Below the pieces are notes generated by a model, which saw only the letters and a list, made by a program, of their open reading frames with translations, was not told where the DNA came from and made no database searches. From Microbotryomycetes sp. JL201 (Eukaryota; Basidiomycota; Microbotryomycetes), in contig JAQYUZ010000040.1 of NCBI GenBank assembly GCA_033819885.1, forward strand, positions 101,576 through 165,575: DNA of 64,000 nt, in the 5' to 3' direction. Numbering within the stretch: the stretch's first letter is position 1; every line of letters begins with the position of its first letter. Made by a program: the position numbers and the translations under genes. Shown here piece by piece: positions 1 to 10,797 of this stretch.

Positions 1-1211
1 TCCTGACCCAGTTGATGCCGGCGGCAGCAATGTTGGCAAAGTCCTCTTCCGTCTGCACCGGGCCGGTCAGCGAGCGTGACTCGGAATGAAACAGTCAGCG
101 AACTGACTATGAATGTGTCGTAGTGCCGTTCGATTATTCTGCGCTTGCTCCAACCCAAGTTTTGACACAGAGACCACTCATCTGTCGCAGGCACCTTGGA
201 CTTGAGGTAGGGCTCGAACACGCCAGGCGTGATGAACGGCTCCAAGTTGAGCCAGCTGTGCATTCTGATGTCAATTCGGGAGTTCAATAAGTCCATAGGT
301 CTCTCCTCACCCTCCAAGGTTGACGCCCATGATGCGCTGTTTGGAGTAGTCCCATTGCGCTCCAAGAGGAGGCGTGTAGCTCTGTGCTTGAGCATCAAGA
401 CTGAATGGCGTCGAGTTCCAGTGGCCTCCCCTTGAGCACGGTGCGACAGTCAGCCCTTTGGCGCTCTCAGAACATCCTCTTGAACTCACAGCTCATTGAT
501 GTACACAAACTGTTTCCCTGTTGCTGTCGTCACAACAGAGCCGTTGCCTCCACTGGTTGGTCCTTCTGGCCTTGATGCACCTGTCCAAGCCTTTGCCTGT
601 ACTTTCCACTTGTCGATCGTTTCGGACCACTCGTTCGGGCTAGTTGCTGTGCGTGCAGACACAAAAGCCATGCAGATGACGGTGGCGGCTAGCGCGATGT
701 AGAACGATTTCAACTTGCGACTGATTCTGGCCTTTGTGGTTGTCGCCGGCATCAATCTTGGTCTGAGTGAGCTGTCGAGCATTGGCTGCAAGTGCTCGTC
801 CTCGTCAAAGTCATCCCTGCTGTATTCACGTTGCTTCCCTCTCGAAGTGGCAGATCCACCAGGGACGTTGACGATAAAGTCTCGGTCGTCTATCGGGGTT
901 GCACTGCCTGCCGTGTCGTCAAACAGGAGCTTGCGATGCGCGGCGCTCGGGCCTCGGGCGCTTGACGCGTGATCGCGAGCGGCCGGCGATGAAGCAGACG
1001 TCGTGCGGCGGTGAGGCGTCCCTGAACAAGATGAGAAGGATAGCCTGGGCGTGTCCATGTCGCGCCATTGCGATGTCGAGCCTTGTCGCGTTGAAGCTCG
1101 CGAAGTTGCAGCGACCGCGTCAAACTCGTCGGCAATTGACCGCGGTGACACGAGGTGCGGTGGATACGTGGATCCAGACCTATCAATCGACCTCGAAGGC
1201 GAGCCGTGCAT
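1..1211 (-). CDS. Membrane-anchored glucan 1,3-beta-glucosidase (GH5), 3'-truncated by the window edge
   Basis: Four exons are visible: 1211-490, 430-311, 255-108 and 52-1 (continues outside). A long Ser/Thr/Arg-rich cytosolic N-terminus is followed by one hydrophobic segment near residues 180-200 (FYIALAATVICMAFVSA), giving a type II membrane protein. The spliced catalytic part reads GVNLGGWLNLEPFITPGVFEP and then TEEDFANIAAAGINWVR, the conserved start of exo-beta-1,3-glucanases that act on the cell wall. All introns are GT-AG and 52-60 nt. It is a paralog of the complete gene at 50602-53460 and shares its intron positions around NLGGW and the TEEDF exon. The catalytic glutamates lie beyond the window, so activity cannot be judged. 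The ATG at 1211 is the first in the long open exon. Confidence 0.9.
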
Positions 1212-1494
1212 CGTGGGGCTTCCCGCAGAAGATCGGGCAAAGCTTCTCCGCAGCAGGTGCCGGGAACGCCGTGTGCGGACTGTAGCAGTCGCACGTCCGG
1301 TGATGTTCGTGAAGTAATTGTCGTGATGCTCTCAATTGACGGACATACGGCGCAGTCGAGCGTTGGTTGGGGTCAAGTTGAGTGAGAGACCTGGGATATC
1401 TACGAGATTCAAAATATGGTGTAATCGGGACACTCATCTCACAGTGATCTACTCATGTACTGACACGCTATTTCATTATTTAGTGCAGCCACCC

Positions 1495-2885
1495 TCACCG
1501 CTTTTTCCTCTGCGTCAATGTTTTGCCGCTACGCGAGTCAGAAACTAGTGCCTTCAGCCATTGATTCTCTGCCGCAAGCTAGGAAACAAAAATCGCATCA
1601 GTCAGCTTCCAGGGAAGCAACGCCGAGGTTCTAGACCCACGGAAGCCTTTTCTTGCTCAAGCTCCGCCACTTTCTCTCGCAAGCTGAGCGAAGATTGCAA
1701 CAGCTGTTGATCTTTCAGTTTCTTCTTTGCTCGAAAGCGAGCTGGAGAGGGTCAAATCAGTGGCACGTACATGCCTCGTTTCGACAATCGCTCACCTGAA
1801 GCCAACGTGTTGCGCATGCGCTTGTCTTCTTCAATTTCTTCCACTGTACCGGATTTGAGCGGAGGTGGCCGCAGCTCATTCAAAGAGTCAAACAACTGAT
1901 CAGCCGGCACTGAGGGGTCTCTGATGATATGCAGATCCGACTTGACGCCTTGTTTGGGCGAACTGTCGGCAGTCGAAGTGGCGTAACTGTTGCTCGAGAC
2001 GCTGGCCGCACGACTGGCACGTCTTGGACGTATCAAAGATTTTGATGAAAGCTCGCTGGAATTGATGCCAGTTTCGTATGAAGTCGATTGCGTCAAGCCC
2101 GGCCGGACCGCCGCTAACGTCGATGTCGCGCTACTTGGACCCGTGCCGTCATTTGACGGCACCTGGGCGAGGCCGAAAGTAGTGGAGAGCGTGTCTGTTA
2201 CGTCAAGTGGAACCGTTTCTGGCGCCAAAGAGTACAAGTGGGACCAATCGAACCCTGAAGAGCTTGGAGACAAAGGCGTCGGCAACGGCGTTGACAGCAT
2301 TGTTTGTTGGCCAGAGCTATAAATTGGAGAGTCATTTGTACGAAACACTGTCTGAGACCAGCTGTTGAGCTGCTGCTGTGCCTGCGCAAACTCTTCCGCG
2401 GAGCCGCCGGTCAGCCAGTTCGGTGAGTCGGTGGTTGCTACTGGCACTGCGCTCGTTTGGCCACGAGCTGGATCTTCGCCTGCTGTATTGCTGGCCGGTC
2501 TTGCAATATCGAGCCCGGGATATTCATTGTAAATGTGCGAGCTGGCCGGTTCGACCTCTGGCAAGACAATCTGCGCGTGGCCGTTCGCCTGTGCTGCTGA
2601 TCTGACGAGAGCTTGCTGTCGAGTGACCAATGCTTGAAGCACTGCTAATTGCCGCAAGTTTTCTTCCAGGCTGCCCGCCGATGATTGTCCGGTCGGGAGT
2701 CGGGAAGCATTCAACTGAGTTCCGTTTTGCATGAGGTTTGCAACAGCACCGTCGACCCGGTTATTCGGGTTTGCCACGACTGTGCCTAAGGCCTGGCGAG
2801 TACGAAAGCCGGACTCTTTTGCTCCAGTCGCCGAGTCGGACTTGGAAGCAGTTCTTTGGTGGCGCTGCCCGGAAGACATGCCCAT
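1495..2885 (-). CDS. bZIP transcription factor, Cys3/ATF4-like
   Basis: Exons are 2885-1796, 1741-1641 and 1578-1495. Exon 1 encodes a Ser/Thr/Gln-rich disordered region of about 360 residues. Splicing out 1742-1795 joins it to the basic region KRMRNTLASARFRAKKK, the signature of the fungal Cys3/ATF4-type bZIP class (the known pattern is NTxASxRFRxKKK). Heptad leucines follow. The second intron (1579-1640, GTGGGT...TTTCCTAG) restores LAAENQWLKALV, the usual end of the zipper. Family role: nuclear dimeric DNA-binding regulator, in known members of sulfur or amino-acid metabolism. The specific target is not visible here. An unspliced reading ends in a false stop at 1752 and loses the DNA-binding domain entirely. 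Confidence 0.88.
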
Positions 2886-3214
2886 CAGACGTATAGGCGC
2901 CCGCGATTAGCAAGAGGACAAACTCACCTTTTGTTCAAGCAGGCTGATTACACGACAGGGTAGCGCGCTTGTTCCAGGGTGCCCTCCTGTGGCTTAGCCT
3001 CGTTGTCGATCATTTTGACGCCACCGCGATCACGCAAGCGACCAAAACGATCACTCTCGAAAATACCAGACAGAATGTTAAACAGATTGTTTCCACGTGC
3101 CCAGCCACTCAAACAAGTCATCTCAGGCTGTGATGTATTGTATTAATATGGTATGCAGAAGTTGCAAAAAGTCACGTGACAGTTGGTTCCTCCTCCCCTT
3201 CCGCCGCGTGCACC

Positions 3215-4281
3215 ATGAGGGTCGCCCGTCTCCTGCAAGCCGGAAGTCGGCATACCATGAAGACACGTATCGGACTGAGAAAAGGTCCTCCGCGAGCTCA
3301 ACGCTCGTTCTGGTCTGGAACATCGACCTCGGCGGCAGCATCGCCAGCCACGGAACTGCTTGGATCTAGCGCTTTGCCTCATGTATCTGAGACGCTCTTG
3401 CCGGTCATACTGGCAGTCGTTCTTGCGTCAACGGCAACCGACGAGGACGACGAGTCCGCCGCGAAGCAGGACCCTTGGACCGTGCGAGCGACTACCAAGG
3501 GCCAAGGTGCCTTCGCAAGCAGAAACATACGTAAAGGCGAACTCGTGATCACAGAACGGCCTGTATGCATCTGGCCTCAGGGACTGTCGGAGCAGCAAGC
3601 TCGAGAATTATTCGAACGGATGGACGAACCATCCAAGCGAGCCTACATGGCTTTAAGTCGGGATGACGCTATTGCAAAGGACTTGGACGACGTAAGGGCG
3701 ATCAGGGCGACAAATGGTTTCGCCGTGCAATTGCCGCTTGGTCTCGGCACGGCTGCCATGGTGTTTCCACGGATTGCTCGTCTCAACCACAGCTGTACCC
3801 CTAATCTGTCGCAGGCCATGAATTTTTCAACCTTGCGCATGGAAGTTTACGCCATCACGGACATTGCGCCGTCCGAAGAACTATCCATAGAGTATCTACC
3901 ACTCGTTTGCCACACGCGGGCCGAGCGTCAACAGGCACTGAAAGAGTCCTTTGGTTTTCCGACGTGTCTGTGTCCAGTATGTGTTGCGCCAGCAGAGCAG
4001 GTCGAACAAAGTGACAGGCGAAGGCGAGAAATAAAGGCGATTGGTGACTCGCTAAAAGACGGAAGGCGGGACAGGGCCGGTACAATGGCCAAACTCGACA
4101 GAATACGAGTCCTTTTGGAACAAGAAGGTTACAAAGGTTTGCCCGAGTTTGGTAAGATTTCCCTCGAGTCAGGCTGCGGCTGCAGCTGACGATTCTCTGC
4201 GATGACACAGACGACACTTCTCTATCCAATGCTTACGCCGTTTACGCGACAATCCGAGCTAGGGAGGAGAGGCCGACGTAG
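3215..4281 (+). CDS. SET-domain protein with mitochondrial-type leader
   Basis: Exons are 3215-4151 and 4211-4281, separated by a 59-nt GT-AG intron. The first ATG, in the context caccATGagg, opens an Arg/Ser-rich, acid-free leader (MRVARLLQAGSRHTMKTRIG), then a hydrophobic stretch (LLPVILAVVLAS). The SET domain starts near WTVRATTKGQGAFASRNIRKGE, includes RLNHSCTPNLSQA (the SAM/active-site NHSC motif), and ends with a Cys-rich post-SET segment (CLCPVC). The second exon adds DDTSLSNAYAVYATIRAREERPT, a typical continuation of fungal SET proteins. Probable role: lysine methyltransferase of unknown substrate. A mitochondrial location is inferred from the leader only. It is divergent from the bZIP gene across about 330 bases. 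Confidence 0.85.
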
Positions 4282-4543
4282 CGGGATTCAGATGGCCTGA
4301 ATGCGCGAGCCTTGCAATTCCAGCTTACGGATGTCGACATCACGGGAGATGGGGCGCAGAATGCAAAGTAGTTCGTTCGTGATTTTTTGTTACGCATTTG
4401 CATTCGTTCCGCCCTCAGCGCGAGGTCTGACGCGCAAACAATGGCAATTTGCGGAGACGAATGCGCGCCGACGCCGAGAACTTTGTGGGGCCGACAACGA
4501 ACCACTGGCAAAGCTCGCTCTGGCCCGCTGGCAGCCTCACAGT

Positions 4544-6813
4544 ATGCTCTCGCTCACAGAGGTGCGCAAGCGACTCCCAAAGGCGGACGTCGCGCAATTG
4601 TGGCCCGTGCTTGTCCTCGTTGCGGTATTTGTCGGCTTGCGCAGCGCGTGTTCCGTTCTCCGTCAAGCTCTGCCGCCTTCGTGGTACCCTGGCACCGCAA
4701 AATTAGACGAAGCAGGCACTGCCGTCGATGATGAAGAACGGAAACGCGAGCGGGAAGCAGATTACAAACCGTGGACGCGCCAAGGCTGGGCTTCCAAGGT
4801 CAAGAATTACGACTTTATCATTTGCGGCGGTGGCACGACAGGCTGCGTGCTAGCTTCACGCTTGTCCGAGGATCCCAAAACGTCCGTGCTCGTCCTCGAA
4901 GCTGGGCACGCAGGCGTCCTGCAAGTCTTCTCAAGGATTCCAGCCACATTCTCGAAATTGTTCAATCACCCGACGGCCGCTTGGGGATTCGAGTTTGAGC
5001 CAAGTGAAGGAGTCCGTGGCAGGCGTCTCATGTCGCCACGAGGCAGGATGCTCGGCGGATGCAGCTCCATCAATGCAATGATGAGCCACAGGTGTGGGCC
5101 AAGCGATTTTGACGAGATCGAAGATCTCACCGGATACAAAGGCTTTGGCTGGTCGGACCTTGTACCATGCTTTATGCGGTCAACAAAAGTGAATGATGGC
5201 TCAACGTGGAAAGTCCAACGCTACAAGGATCAAGGCACGTCTGGACCTGTCAATGTTGGTTACTTTCCAACTCTCAACCAGTTGAGCAGCGCATTCATTG
5301 ACGCGTGCGAGTCGGTGGGGCTCACAAGACGTGACTGCGTCAACACGAATGACAATGACAAAGGCACAATTGGGACGACGCGTATCGCTACTCTGATCGA
5401 CAAAGGCTGTGAGCTGACACGCTACTCGAGTGCGTGGTTATAGACACTGACAAGCCCAACGCTGTCCAATCCCGGCTCATTCCCTTGCGACTCTGCATTC
5501 AGCCCGAGTGTCCACTGCCACAGCGTATCTGACTCCAGAAGTCATTGCTCGTCCAAACTTGACCGTTGTCGGCGGCGCCACCGTGACTCGCATCTTGTTC
5601 TCGGACGACGAGACCCCGAGAGCCGTCGGCGTCGAATACACGCCGCTTGATCGTCCATATCCATCCGTCACTGGCTTCCAGCCGAAACAATTGTATCGCG
5701 CAAGCGTCAAGCGAGACGTTCTCGTCACCTCTGGTTCCATCGGCACGCCTCATCTCTTGCAGGTTTCGGGCGTCGGCCCAGCCAAAGAACTCGAACGTCT
5801 CGGCATCAAGGTGGTCAGTGATGTGCCTGACGTGGGCAAACACCTGAAAGATCATTTGGCTACGGGCATGTTCTACGTCGCTCAAGAATCGACCAGCTTG
5901 CAATGGCTGTCTGATCCCGTCAAATCGCTATCCGCCCTCGTCGAATGGTTGCGCTACCAGACCGGTGCTCTGACGACGAACATTGCAGAAGCGGTCGCTT
6001 TCTTGAGGTCAGACGACGAGAAGCTGGCAAAGGCGACTGGAGTGCACAGGCCGGCGGACGTGCCAGACTTGACTTCTCGTCACGTCGGTCCGGACATTGA
6101 AGTCATCTGCGGCGCCACTGCGTTTGCACGTCACGGCACGTTGCCTGCTCCGATGAACGGTACCGACAAGGACTTTTTCGCGATCGCGCCGATCTTATTG
6201 AGACCCAAGAGCGAAGGTACCGTCACAATCAAGTCGAAGGATATTTTTGTCAAGCCGGTCATTGATGCCCAGTGAGTCCAGATGAACAGCTTGTCAAGAG
6301 CCAGTCTTGATTTCTCTCGTCAGATTCTTGAGTCACGAACAAGACGTCAAGATGCTCATGTATGGGACCAAGCTCTGTCAAGCTGTGAGCCTTACTTGCT
6401 TCTCTCTTGAAGCGTTTCCGAAAGGGTTTTCCTGACGTTTAAACCAGATCGCCGCAAGCGCGCCACTCGCAAAACTGCTTATCAAGCCGTTCAATCCACA
6501 CAATGCACCACAATGGCCCACATTTCCCTTCACCTCGATCACAGCTGCCAAGGACCAAGCTTTTACGGACGAAGAACTTGGTGAATGGGTCAGACGTCAC
6601 GCTGAAGTTTTGTACCATCCGGTCGGAACAGTTCGACTTGGACCATTAGACAAGCAAGGCTGTCTGAACGAACGATTGCAAGTACACGGTACACACGGAC
6701 TGAGGGTCTGTGATGCCAGCATATTTCCGGAACAACTGTCGGGTCATCCGATGATGCCGCTCATCGCTATCGCCGAAGCTTTTGCTGAACGTTTAAAAAA
6801 CGGTCAGGCTTGA
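4544..6813 (+). CDS. GMC oxidoreductase (choline dehydrogenase-like), membrane-anchored
   Basis: Exons are 4544-5408, 5503-6271, 6324-6384 and 6447-6813, all with GT-AG introns. The N-terminus has one hydrophobic segment (VAQLWPVLVLVAVFVGL), then the FAD dinucleotide-binding fold FIICGGGTTGCVLASRLSE, the GMC signature region around GRMLGGCSSINAMM, and the second signature SGSIGTPHLLQVSGVGP. The last exon carries the catalytic VLYHPVGTVRLG and SGHPMMPLIAIAEAF, giving the His-His pair typical of the family. Family reaction: FAD-dependent oxidation of an alcohol or choline-like substrate, here unknown. An in-frame upstream ATG at 4301 exists, but it is only 19 bases after the SET gene stop. The ATG at 4544 places the membrane anchor near the N-terminus. 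Confidence 0.88.
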
Positions 6814-7050
6814 ATCCGCGGGAGCGTTCGACATTGTTGCAATGCGTAGTTTCAATCTTTGAGGCAATGTGCTCTTTGCGAGTTCGATATCGTCTCATGC
6901 ATGTGAATCAGCTTGCTTGGAGCTCGCTCGCGAATGGAAACTCTTGAAATTGTCATCATGTCACCATCGAGCAAGTGCACAACTACTGGCAATTCCTAAT
7001 AGCGACGTCTAACCGATGATCTAACGACAAAATCTGATTAGAAGCGCATT

Positions 7051-8634
7051 TCACCAGCTGTACACGGCACTCACCATCTTGCCATCTCCTTCTTCGAAAC
7101 CGTACTCCGGCACCTCGAGATTAAGTGGGCTGCGTGCGAAAGAGCGTCGTCAGCACGAATCGCATTGACTACGCAGCGGCTGTGGCTCGAGGAAGAGCGC
7201 GGACGCGGCCCTGCGCCCATCATTCCACTGTGCGCGCAGATAGGATACTCACGCGGGGCCTCGTCGAATGCGTCCAGAGATGTCGTAGTGAGAACCATCT
7301 GAGAGTAACAATGATGAGCTGATCAGCGCAAGCGCCCGTCGAGCTCGGAGAAGCACAGCTCACGGCAAGGGCAGTACCATCCTCCGTAGTCGCCAGCTTC
7401 GCCGATGGGCACGCAACCCAAGTGGGTGCACACGCCGAGCATGACAAGCCTGTTTCGGTAAATCAGCGTGGGTTCCGTAGAAGGAGAGCGCTGCACGTCA
7501 TGTTCGGACACTTACCACTCTGGTTTCTGCACACGATCAGAATCGGCCTGTGGATCTCGCAACGACTTGACGTCGACAGCGTTGGCCTCCTTGATTTCGT
7601 CAGCCGTCCTGTGGCGAATGAAGACGGGCTTGCCTCGCCACTTGATAATGACGTTCTTGCCTTCTGGGATCGTCGACAAGTCAACCTCGACTTTGGCCAA
7701 TGCCAAGACGTCTGATGATGCCGACATGTTGGTCAAAAAGTCGGCAACAGTTGACTTTGCGCCGGCAGCCGAGATCAAACCCATCGAGCCGACAACAAAG
7801 TACGAGAATGCGCGTCCAGATGTCTCGGAGGTGCCCTTGGTGTAAGGTGTAAAGTTGGGAACCTGTGCGGACGCTGACAGCGACTTTGATGACGTCGACA
7901 TGAGGCGTTGTTGGAACGGACGAGCGGGAGGAGCTGCAAACAGTGGTCAGTCGGGTATTCTCGCGATCGAACAGCGCTCAACAGCATTGCTGTAAATTTT
8001 GCCAGGCCGCCGAGTGATCTACGCCGCGTGTTACAGTATATGACGATGTTCGATCGCTGCGCGCATTCATTGGACGTTCGGTGGTGTTGCCGACGTCGTG
8101 AACATCGCGCAGCTATGGCATCGAAACTGTCCAGGCACAGAGCGAGCGGCTTTGAGGATGCGAGGACGCGCTGTCGATGTCGCGGTGCACTCGTTGTCGT
8201 GCATGAGCTGTTCCGGCGGCGCCCGCGACGAAAGACGCAGACGGTCGATGCTCGCCGAGTGCGGGCACGCACGCGGATTCTGTCATGTCACAGGCCAGCA
8301 AGCAATAGTGTCGAGCGGCCCTGGGCAGTGTTTGGGGCGCTGTAGGCTCGATGTGTACGACGAGCGGGCGGCTGACGGGGCCAATCGCGACTCGTTCGAA
8401 AACGGACGACTCACCATTGACGTGTGAGCGGGCGACGAGGCCAGCGACGCCGACATCTGTCCTGGCAGACCACTTGGGAATGCGGTCGAACGCCGTGCGT
8501 GCCTCACCGTCGGCGTGAGCGTGTGCATCGTGGCCGGCCGAGGCGTGCAGGTTCAAGCCGCGCGCGACAGGCACGCCACTGGCCAACACGCGCGCAGTCG
8601 GAGCAACATTGATCGCACCGCGAACGACAGACAT
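7051..8634 (-). CDS. RIP1: Rieske iron-sulfur subunit of cytochrome bc1 (complex III)
   Basis: Core exons are 7933-7516, 7449-7364, 7298-7253 and 7129-7051. The spliced protein has the membrane helix [20 protein letters not shown] and the 2Fe-2S ligands CTHLGC and CPCHGSHYD, the latter split by an intron, then [17 protein letters not shown]. It transfers electrons from ubiquinol to cytochrome c1 in the inner mitochondrial membrane. The ATG at 7901 starts close to the mature protein, but the reading frame is open back to an acceptor at 7934. A candidate first exon at 8634-8415 ([20 protein letters not shown], presequence-like) ends at a GTGAGT donor in exactly the phase needed, across a 481-nt intron. 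The C-terminus is ambiguous: read-through ends at 7051 ([10 protein letters not shown]), while a 41-nt intron would move the stop to 6983. Confidence 0.9.
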
Positions 8635-8904
8635 GCTGAGCTGCGTCAGGAATGGGCGGGAGGCGTTCGACTGCAACGACGACGAATCCAAAAAACCCGC
8701 GAGATCAATAGGAGGCTATGCACGGCCATCTCAAGCTATGCACAGACGGCCAGTGTTTGCAGTGTATCAATTGGAACTCCGTGCATTCCTAGCTCCCATT
8801 TACTGCCTCGCAATTTGACCGCGATGACAGCGCCGTAGCCTCGCAGCGCGTCGAGACGCGCGTGTCCTCCGCGTCTAGACGCATCAACGCCTACACGCTA
8901 CGTC

Positions 8905-9930
8905 ATGGAGACGATCACTAGCACCTGGAACAAGCTGAGCGGGTCAGAGACGGCACAGGCTGTCAATCCGATGCAGTTGGTCGAGCAAGACAAAAGTGCT
9001 TTCGAATTCCTGCAACTCACGCGCCAGCAGCGACTGATTTGCTTCGGTGCGTCCTTGAGCAATTTCCCATTGAGTATCAGCGCCATCATACCGCCTTTGA
9101 GCGCGGCCAACGGCGACACAATCTCAAGGGGCCCAAGCTCCTCGCACAGCCAGCCCTGGAACAATATAGACGTTTTGGATGCAGCTAGGCTGCTAACGAA
9201 TTCTTTGAATCAGGCGCATGCATCGTTGGCGGTTTCGCCATTTCCCTGCTTGGATCGATCCTCTTCATCTTTGGGCAAATCGCCACTTTTGCTCGTCAGG
9301 CCCACTGCACAGCCTCGATCCTGTCGGCCAGACCAATTGATCTGCTCTCGTGCACAGTTCTCTACACGATTGGTGTCATCGTATCGCTAGTTGGAACAGG
9401 ATTCTTGATTGGGGCAAGCAACTTCGAGCGGTTCATAATATCTTTGACCTTACTAATACGGTCCCAAGCGCAGTTCAAAAGACAATGGCAGCTCATGTGG
9501 GACCCAGTCCGAGCGACTGCGGCAGGTCAGTGTAACCGTTGATGCGCAAGCCGTGGCGTACGCTGAATCGGACACCTCACACAGCCATCTTTATACTTTG
9601 CATCGCATTGGTCGTGAGTAACACGTTCGTGACAGTCATCGGCTACAGTCGCTCATGGGTCCGTCTCGCAGTTTGTCTTCGCTTTCGCCATTGAGATTGA
9701 GCGAGTTGTCTTGAATTTGCTTGATGACGAGAGACTGACCCCGATGCATCTGCGTTTGAAGCGTGCTCGTCATCGTATTTGCCGTTGCAACATACGTTGC
9801 ATACGCATGGTACTCTCTAGTGAGTAGCGCAAAGCAGGGGACGGCTCGTCAGAATATTGACCCGGATTGCACATGTTAGTCGTACATTCCTTATGCGAGA
9901 GCTTTGGCGAAGAAACTATGGCCCTGGTAG
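8905..9930 (+). CDS. SFT2: SFT2-type vesicle transport protein
   Basis: Eight exons: 8905-9046, 9214-9294, 9358-9413, 9474-9525, 9585-9613, 9672-9700, 9762-9819 and 9880-9930. The spliced protein reads LTRQQRLICFG, then hydrophobic helices ACIVGGFAISLLGSILFIFG and LLYTIGVIVSLVGTGFLIG, the loop FKRQWQLMWDPVRATAA, two more helices, and the ending AWYSLSYIPYARALAKK. This four-helix layout and the YSLSYIP ending are those of Sft2, a Golgi protein that aids fusion of endosome-derived vesicles. Two introns need GC donors (9414-9473 with GCAAGC and 9701-9761 with GCGAGT). The first is a multiple of three and open, so its retention would add 20 residues. It is divergent from RIP1. Confidence 0.85.
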
Positions 9931-10036
9931 TCTACTTTTGTTGTTTTACCCATTCCTGCAATTTCCTCTGTTGTGACTTTAGACCACGCCTTGTCTTGCG
10001 CCCGTCTTGTTGTGCCCTCGGCCTCCCTCCAGAACC

Positions 10037-10668
10037 ATGTCTGCACGTTATTGCGTCACTTCACTTTCTTCACGAGCTTGGTCGACATTGCTGCACCAAT
10101 CACCTGCATCCTCAACGGCGTTTGCGTCGACGAGCAAGACACTTTTACCTTGCTTCACGCGCGCCGCAGCTCGACATGCACACACCCATTGCTCCGCGAG
10201 ACCTTACTCGACTCGGCCTCCTTCTGCATCGGATCAATCAGCTGCAAGACCGACCAAACCGTCCAGCTATTTTGTTGCCCGGACAAGAAGCGGCAATTTG
10301 CCAGTGTACACGGATTTGAAAGGATCAGGAACAGGATCATATTGCTTGACATTGATCAGAAACGTCGATGGAGACTTGGAAGTGAGTCGATAGATTCTCA
10401 GGCGGTCCTTTGTTCGTGGCCGTGGTCGTCCGTCCGTTAATGACAGCGCGCGTGTATTCTTGGTTTTATTGTCTGTTCCGTCCCTCAGGCACTAAGGAGA
10501 GACGTTGCGACGTTTCTCTTTACAGACGACCCAGCTGCCGAGCCATCTAAAGCCTCACTCAGAGCTGCACTCGATCAAGTTCAACTCAAGAATCAAGCTC
10601 GTCAACTAGTCATCAAAGGTGATTACAGTCGAGAGCTGAAAGAATGGCTTGCAAGTTTGCACTTCTAA
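10037..10668 (+). CDS. IMG2: Mitochondrial large-subunit ribosomal protein mL49 (Img2)
   Basis: Exons are 10037-10381 and 10499-10668. An Arg/Ser/Ala-rich mitochondrial presequence of about 70 residues is followed by the Img2/mL49 core: SSYFVARTRSGNLPVYTDLK, LTLIRNVDGDLE joined by splicing to ALRRDVATFL, and the terminal VIKGDYSRELKEWLASLHF. The family is a small protein of the mitoribosomal large subunit, required for mitochondrial translation. Length (about 170 residues with leader) fits. The start ATG at 10037 lies in the context gaaccATGtc. It is convergent with the R3H-SUZ gene, whose stop is about 130 bases downstream. Confidence 0.87.
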
Positions 10669-10797
10669 GTCGCAAAGGCTGGAATGATAATGCAACAACA
10701 AAGGTTTCTTTCGATTTTTGCCACGCCACGAAAGAGTGAGAGAAAAGAGACAGAGGAAAAGTACTGCAAGAAAGAAAAAGAAAAAAGCAAAACGTCT

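Noticed and set aside
3176-3214. Earlier start of the SET gene at 3176
   Set aside because: The codon there is GTG; the first ATG is at 3215 and has a good context.
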